Below, in pieces: positions 61,464-64,000 of a stretch of DNA of 64,000 nt. The notes under the pieces are model-generated. The model searched no databases and was not told the origin of the DNA. It saw only the letters and a list, made by a program, of their open reading frames with translations. The stretch comes from G963663525 sp963663525 (GTDB lineage: Bacteria > Myxococcota_A > SURF-8 > G963663525). Positions within the stretch are counted from its first letter, which is position 1. Each line of letters starts with the position of its first letter. Made by a program: the position numbers and the translations under genes. The DNA is taken from assembly GCA_963663525.2 (NCBI GenBank), contig CAXXHC010000003.1, positions 1,612,001-1,676,000 of the forward strand, read 5' to 3'.

Positions 61464-61595
61464 GGAGGATAAGGCAACGCGGGGACGCGACCCGAGCGCC
61501 GTCGAAGGTCCGAACCTGGAAAGGAGGGGGAAACCTCTCCTTTTCTCTTTATCCCTTATTACAACAACCAGGTTTGGACTTCAAAGCGATAAATC
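61464..61595 (-). ncRNA. Shared structured IS element, ISL3 copy C (candidate RNA)
   Basis: Same element as 37139-37270, on the minus strand, upstream of and sense to the copy C transposase. Confidence 0.6.
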
Positions 61596-61675
61596 CCAGG
61601 GGTGCGGGGACGGGTCCCCGGATCGGCGAAGCCGATGCATAAGCTGCCGTTACCCACACTAAACAGCGAAGAGCC

Positions 61676-62323
61676 AAGCTGTTCAGGATCAAGGTCGGCA
61701 GCTTCTCCAACACGATAGATATTCAGATCACGGAACCGATCGATGTCTCTACATTCCAATCCCGGAATCAGGTGTAATGGTAAAGGATGCAACAGGGTCT
61801 GGGTTTCACCGTCGGAAACGATTCGTTCCCCTGTAGGTTTGACCAGCCTGGAGGCCACTTTGGCCAGCAGTTTGTTGGGAGCAACCGTCCAAATGGGCTC
61901 AAAACCGATGTCATCCTTCAAGGTTTTACGAATCTTCCGGCCAATATCCTGAGCCTCACCATGCAAACGGGACGTACCACTCAAATCCACAAACAGATGC
62001 CCTTGGGTGTCCGTCTGCTCGATCAGTGGGGAATACGGCAGGGTTTTCTTGAGCATCTGTTTCATGGCCCGTTCATAACGGTCAACATGAGGAGGCAACA
62101 CCACGGCATCTCGACAGCAACGCAACGCCCGTTGCAACGGCATTCCCTTTCGTACACCCGACCGGAAGGCTTCCTCGCTATGGTCGAACACGGCTGCTCT
62201 GGCGGCCCCTTCAGGGGCGACAATCACGGGACGACCTTTCAGTCGGGTATCTACCAGACGTTCTACCTCCACGGCAAAGTCGGCCACGTTCAGATGCAGG
62301 ATGTCTCTTGCCGCACCCATCAC
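61676..62323 (-). pseudogene. Y-family DNA polymerase (ImuB/DinB-like), N-terminal fragment
   Basis: About 216 native residues from the ATG at 62323, then frame continues into ISL3 copy C. 'ILHLNVADFAVEVERLVDTRLKGRPVIVAP' is the Y-family palm start; 'AVFDHSEEAFRSGVRKGMPLQRALRCC' and 'FVDLSGTSRLHGEAQDIGRKIRKTLKDDIGFEPIWTVAPNKLLAKVASRL' follow. The usual catalytic DxD near residue 9 reads 'NVAD' and the SIDE box reads 'FVDLSGT', as in ImuB proteins that lack polymerase activity. Overlaps the DUF72 stop by 4 bases. Perfect excision of the IS would restore the gene. Confidence 0.87.
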
Positions 62324-63159
62324 TTGCCCCCAATCAAACCTTGCTCGGCTAACAGTTCCACGAGCCTGTTGGCATTCTTGGGAGCTTGACCGGAGACATG
62401 ATTGTTAAAAAACACCACACCTTTTTTGGCACGTTCCATCATACGTCCGATGGTTTTCTCTGCCCAAGGTCGTAACTCTTCATCTGTGTAGTCGTAGTCG
62501 AAGGGGTGGGTATTGGGTTTGTTCTGCCAGCCATCGGCATTACGGCCATGAAAACGGATGTAGGCCAGATCAGGATTGGTCACAACATCCAGTGAGGGAA
62601 ACAGGTGGGACAGACGGGGTTCATCCACGGATGCCAACGTGACGGCACGTCTTTCAAGCTCGGCAAACACCCGGTCATTGGCCCATGATTTGTGACGAAA
62701 TTCCACAGCTAGAGGTAAACCATGTAGATGATCCAACAGGGAAGCCAGATATTTCCTACGGGCAGGTGAACGGTCGAAAGAGGGAGGCAGTTGCACCAGT
62801 ACGGCCACCAGTTGACCACTTTGCAGCATCGGAGCCATGGCATCCCGATAACGGACAATGTTTTCCTTCCAGATGCTTGTGTCAATCTCGTGAGTCAGGG
62901 TGTTGGTCAGTTTGGCAGCAAACAAAAAACCTTCAGGTGCCTGCTGCCGTTGTCGGTCTATCAGTTCCGGTGTGGGCATTCGATACCAGGTGTAGTTCAA
63001 TTCCACGATGGGGAACTGCTCGGCATAACGATGCAGCATGTCTGTTTGTTTCGTGCCTGGAGGATACACCCCCGCCTCGATCCACTCACGGTAAGAATAC
63101 CCACTGCAACCGACGAGCAGGTTGGAGTGGGCAGAATTTGGATTTCGAGACGGACACAT
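62320..63159 (-). CDS. DUF72 (YecE-like) protein
   Basis: 279 aa TIM-barrel family of unknown function. Motifs: 'LLVGCSGYSYREWIEAGVYPPGT', 'FPIVELNYTWYRMPT', 'VAVLVQLPPSFDRS', 'LPLAVEFRHKSWAND', 'AYIRFHGRNADGW' and 'GVVFFNNHVSGQAPKNA'. Lies between lexA (9 bp away) and the Y-family polymerase (4-bp overlap), the slot where imuA stands in classical lexA-imuA-imuB-dnaE2 cassettes. Likely SOS-controlled by position. Confidence 0.92.
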   Translation of the reverse strand: MCPSRNPNSAHSNLLVGCSGYSYREWIEAGVYPPGTKQTDMLHRYAEQFPIVELNYTWYRMPTPELIDRQRQQAPEGFLFAAKLTNTLTHEIDTSIWKENIVRYRDAMAPMLQSGQLVAVLVQLPPSFDRSPARRKYLASLLDHLHGLPLAVEFRHKSWANDRVFAELERRAVTLASVDEPRLSHLFPSLDVVTNPDLAYIRFHGRNADGWQNKPNTHPFDYDYTDEELRPWAEKTIGRMMERAKKGVVFFNNHVSGQAPKNANRLVELLAEQGLIGGK

Positions 63160-63168
63160 GATGCTTCC

Positions 63169-63765
63169 TCACAAATGACGACGTACTTCGATGATTTTTC
63201 CCAGCAACCGGGCACCTTCAGACTTCAGGATAATCGGTTGGAAGTCAGGGTTTTCCGGGTGGAGTTCGACACGGTTCTCACGTTTTTTCAAACGCTTGAC
63301 AGTGGCCTCATCACCAATCAGTACCGCCACGATGTCACCGTTATCGGCATCGGGTTGAGGACGAACGATCACCAGGTCACCGGCCAGAATACCGGCATCC
63401 TTCATACTGTCACCACGAACCCTCAAGGCAAAGGAGTCTTGATGCAGTCCATCCCCGGACATGGGAATGGTTCCCTCGATGTCTTCTACGGCCAGAATGG
63501 GTTGACCGGCCTGAATCTGTCCCATGATGGGTACGTGATGAATGGGTGGCTTGCCGTCTTTCTGTTCCGGCAAACGGAAACCTCTGGAAATGCCTTTGAG
63601 TTTCAGAATCAGGCCATCATTTACCAGTTTATCCAGATGCTGACGAGCCGATGCCGAACTCTTGAATCCGAACTGTGACTGAACCTCCCTGACCGTGGGT
63701 GGGGTTCCGGCAAGGATTCGTTCACGAACAAAACGGTAAACGTTCTCACGAGTCGATAATGCCAT
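63169..63765 (-). CDS. lexA: LexA-type SOS repressor
   Basis: 198 aa from the ATG at 63765 (GGAGG upstream; the longer frame crosses the operator). Winged HTH 'GTPPTVREVQSQFGFKSSASARQHLDKLVNDGLI', self-cleavage site Ala86-Gly87 in 'QIQAGQPI', catalytic Ser120 in 'RVRGDSMKDAGI' and Lys157 in 'DEATVKRLKK': the same spacing as E. coli LexA. First gene of a mutagenesis cassette. Probably binds the palindrome at 63788-63807. Confidence 0.95.
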   Translation of the reverse strand: MALSTRENVYRFVRERILAGTPPTVREVQSQFGFKSSASARQHLDKLVNDGLILKLKGISRGFRLPEQKDGKPPIHHVPIMGQIQAGQPILAVEDIEGTIPMSGDGLHQDSFALRVRGDSMKDAGILAGDLVIVRPQPDADNGDIVAVLIGDEATVKRLKKRENRVELHPENPDFQPIILKSEGARLLGKIIEVRRHL

Positions 63766-63787
63766 ATCAAACCTCCAGAAAACATAA

Positions 63788-63807
63788 AAACACACATATG
63801 TGTGTTT
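63788..63807. promoter_or_regulatory. 20-bp perfect palindrome, probable LexA operator
   Basis: AAACACACATATGTGTGTTT, centred between 63797 and 63798, 22 bp before the lexA start. It differs from the E. coli box (CTGT-N8-ACAG) but its length, perfect symmetry and place fit autoregulation. I did not find a second copy in the window. Confidence 0.75.
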
Positions 63808-63944
63808 GTCAATTTCCGGGAAGGTATCGTTCCGTCTTTCGGCCATTCTGCATTTGCTTTACATTTTGGACGATGTCGGAGGTGCCTTTAGGAATGGACT
63901 TGATAGGAATGGGAATCGACGATAGGATGGCCCATCGTTAGGCA

Positions 63945-63975
63945 GGAACGATGAACATCACCGACGTTCCTTTTT
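63945..63975 (+). terminator. Possible terminator near window end
   Basis: GGAACG and CGTTCC arms with a 14-base loop followed by TTTTT. Weak stem. The remaining bases up to 64000 and 63808-63944 show no gene. Confidence 0.4.
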
Positions 63976-64000
63976 CATGTTTTTTACAGGCTTTCGGACA

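Larger units (their letters stand above)
60164..61675 (-). mobile_element. ISL3-family element, copy C (1512 bp)
   Basis: Flanked by the exact 8-bp duplication AAGCTGTT (60156-60163 and 61676-61683). Inserted within the Y-family polymerase gene. Same orientation as the gene it disrupts. Confidence 0.96.

Overview
The window has two parts. From 1 to about 33,310 it looks like the chromosome of a GC-rich, Gram-negative, deltaproteobacterium-like organism (Myxococcota, Bradymonadota or Lernaellota type). This rests on the type II secretion (T2SS) operon content, Asp/Glu-rich 'DGDxDxEE' lipoproteins, an FG-GAP protein with a MYXO-CTERM-like tail, and dispersed intergenic palindromes. The lineage is inferred, because there is no rRNA to test it. 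From the tRNA-Leu at 33,223 to the end, composition and content change to a plasmid- or ICE-like accessory island broken up by insertion sequences.

Chromosomal part: a T2SS operon gspD-E-F-(GspG-like lipoprotein)-G-H-I-J-K-L-M-N plus a lipoprotein gene (1-13,280); a large Ig-like lipoprotein gene; a 1.4 kb gene-free stretch of palindromes and decayed repeats (15,293-16,715); three tandem paralogues of a predicted outer-membrane protein; rhamnose catabolism rhaB-rhaA; an FG-GAP/ASPIC protein gene followed by a dGTPase gene; an ALDH7-type aldehyde dehydrogenase; an IS1202-type insertion inside a dispersed repeat; a YihY/BrkB membrane protein; and an O-antigen-ligase-like/TPR protein.

Island: a truncated DUF1566 protein; a primase-polymerase/helicase plasmid replication gene (CyRepA1-like) cut by an IS3-family and an ISL3-family element; two small plasmid-type genes; two convergent DNA methyltransferases, one fused to a ParB-like domain; a crippled type I restriction locus (hsdR, rhuM, truncated hsdS, no hsdM); a small operon of unknown genes with an XRE regulator; a second truncated DUF1566 lipoprotein; and a lexA-DUF72-Y-family polymerase-dnaE SOS mutagenesis cassette, now broken by two ISL3 copies. 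Intact IS copies are: IS3 x2 (inverted), ISL3 x3, IS5 x1. A 31 bp scar of a third IS3 copy is also present.

The most unusual observation is a shared, apparently structured non-coding element of about 122-132 nt carried by three unrelated IS families here (IS1202-type, IS3, ISL3), six copies in all. It has a nearly invariant 3' domain, and its 5' helices keep their pairing while the sequence changes. I do not recognise it as a named RNA family.
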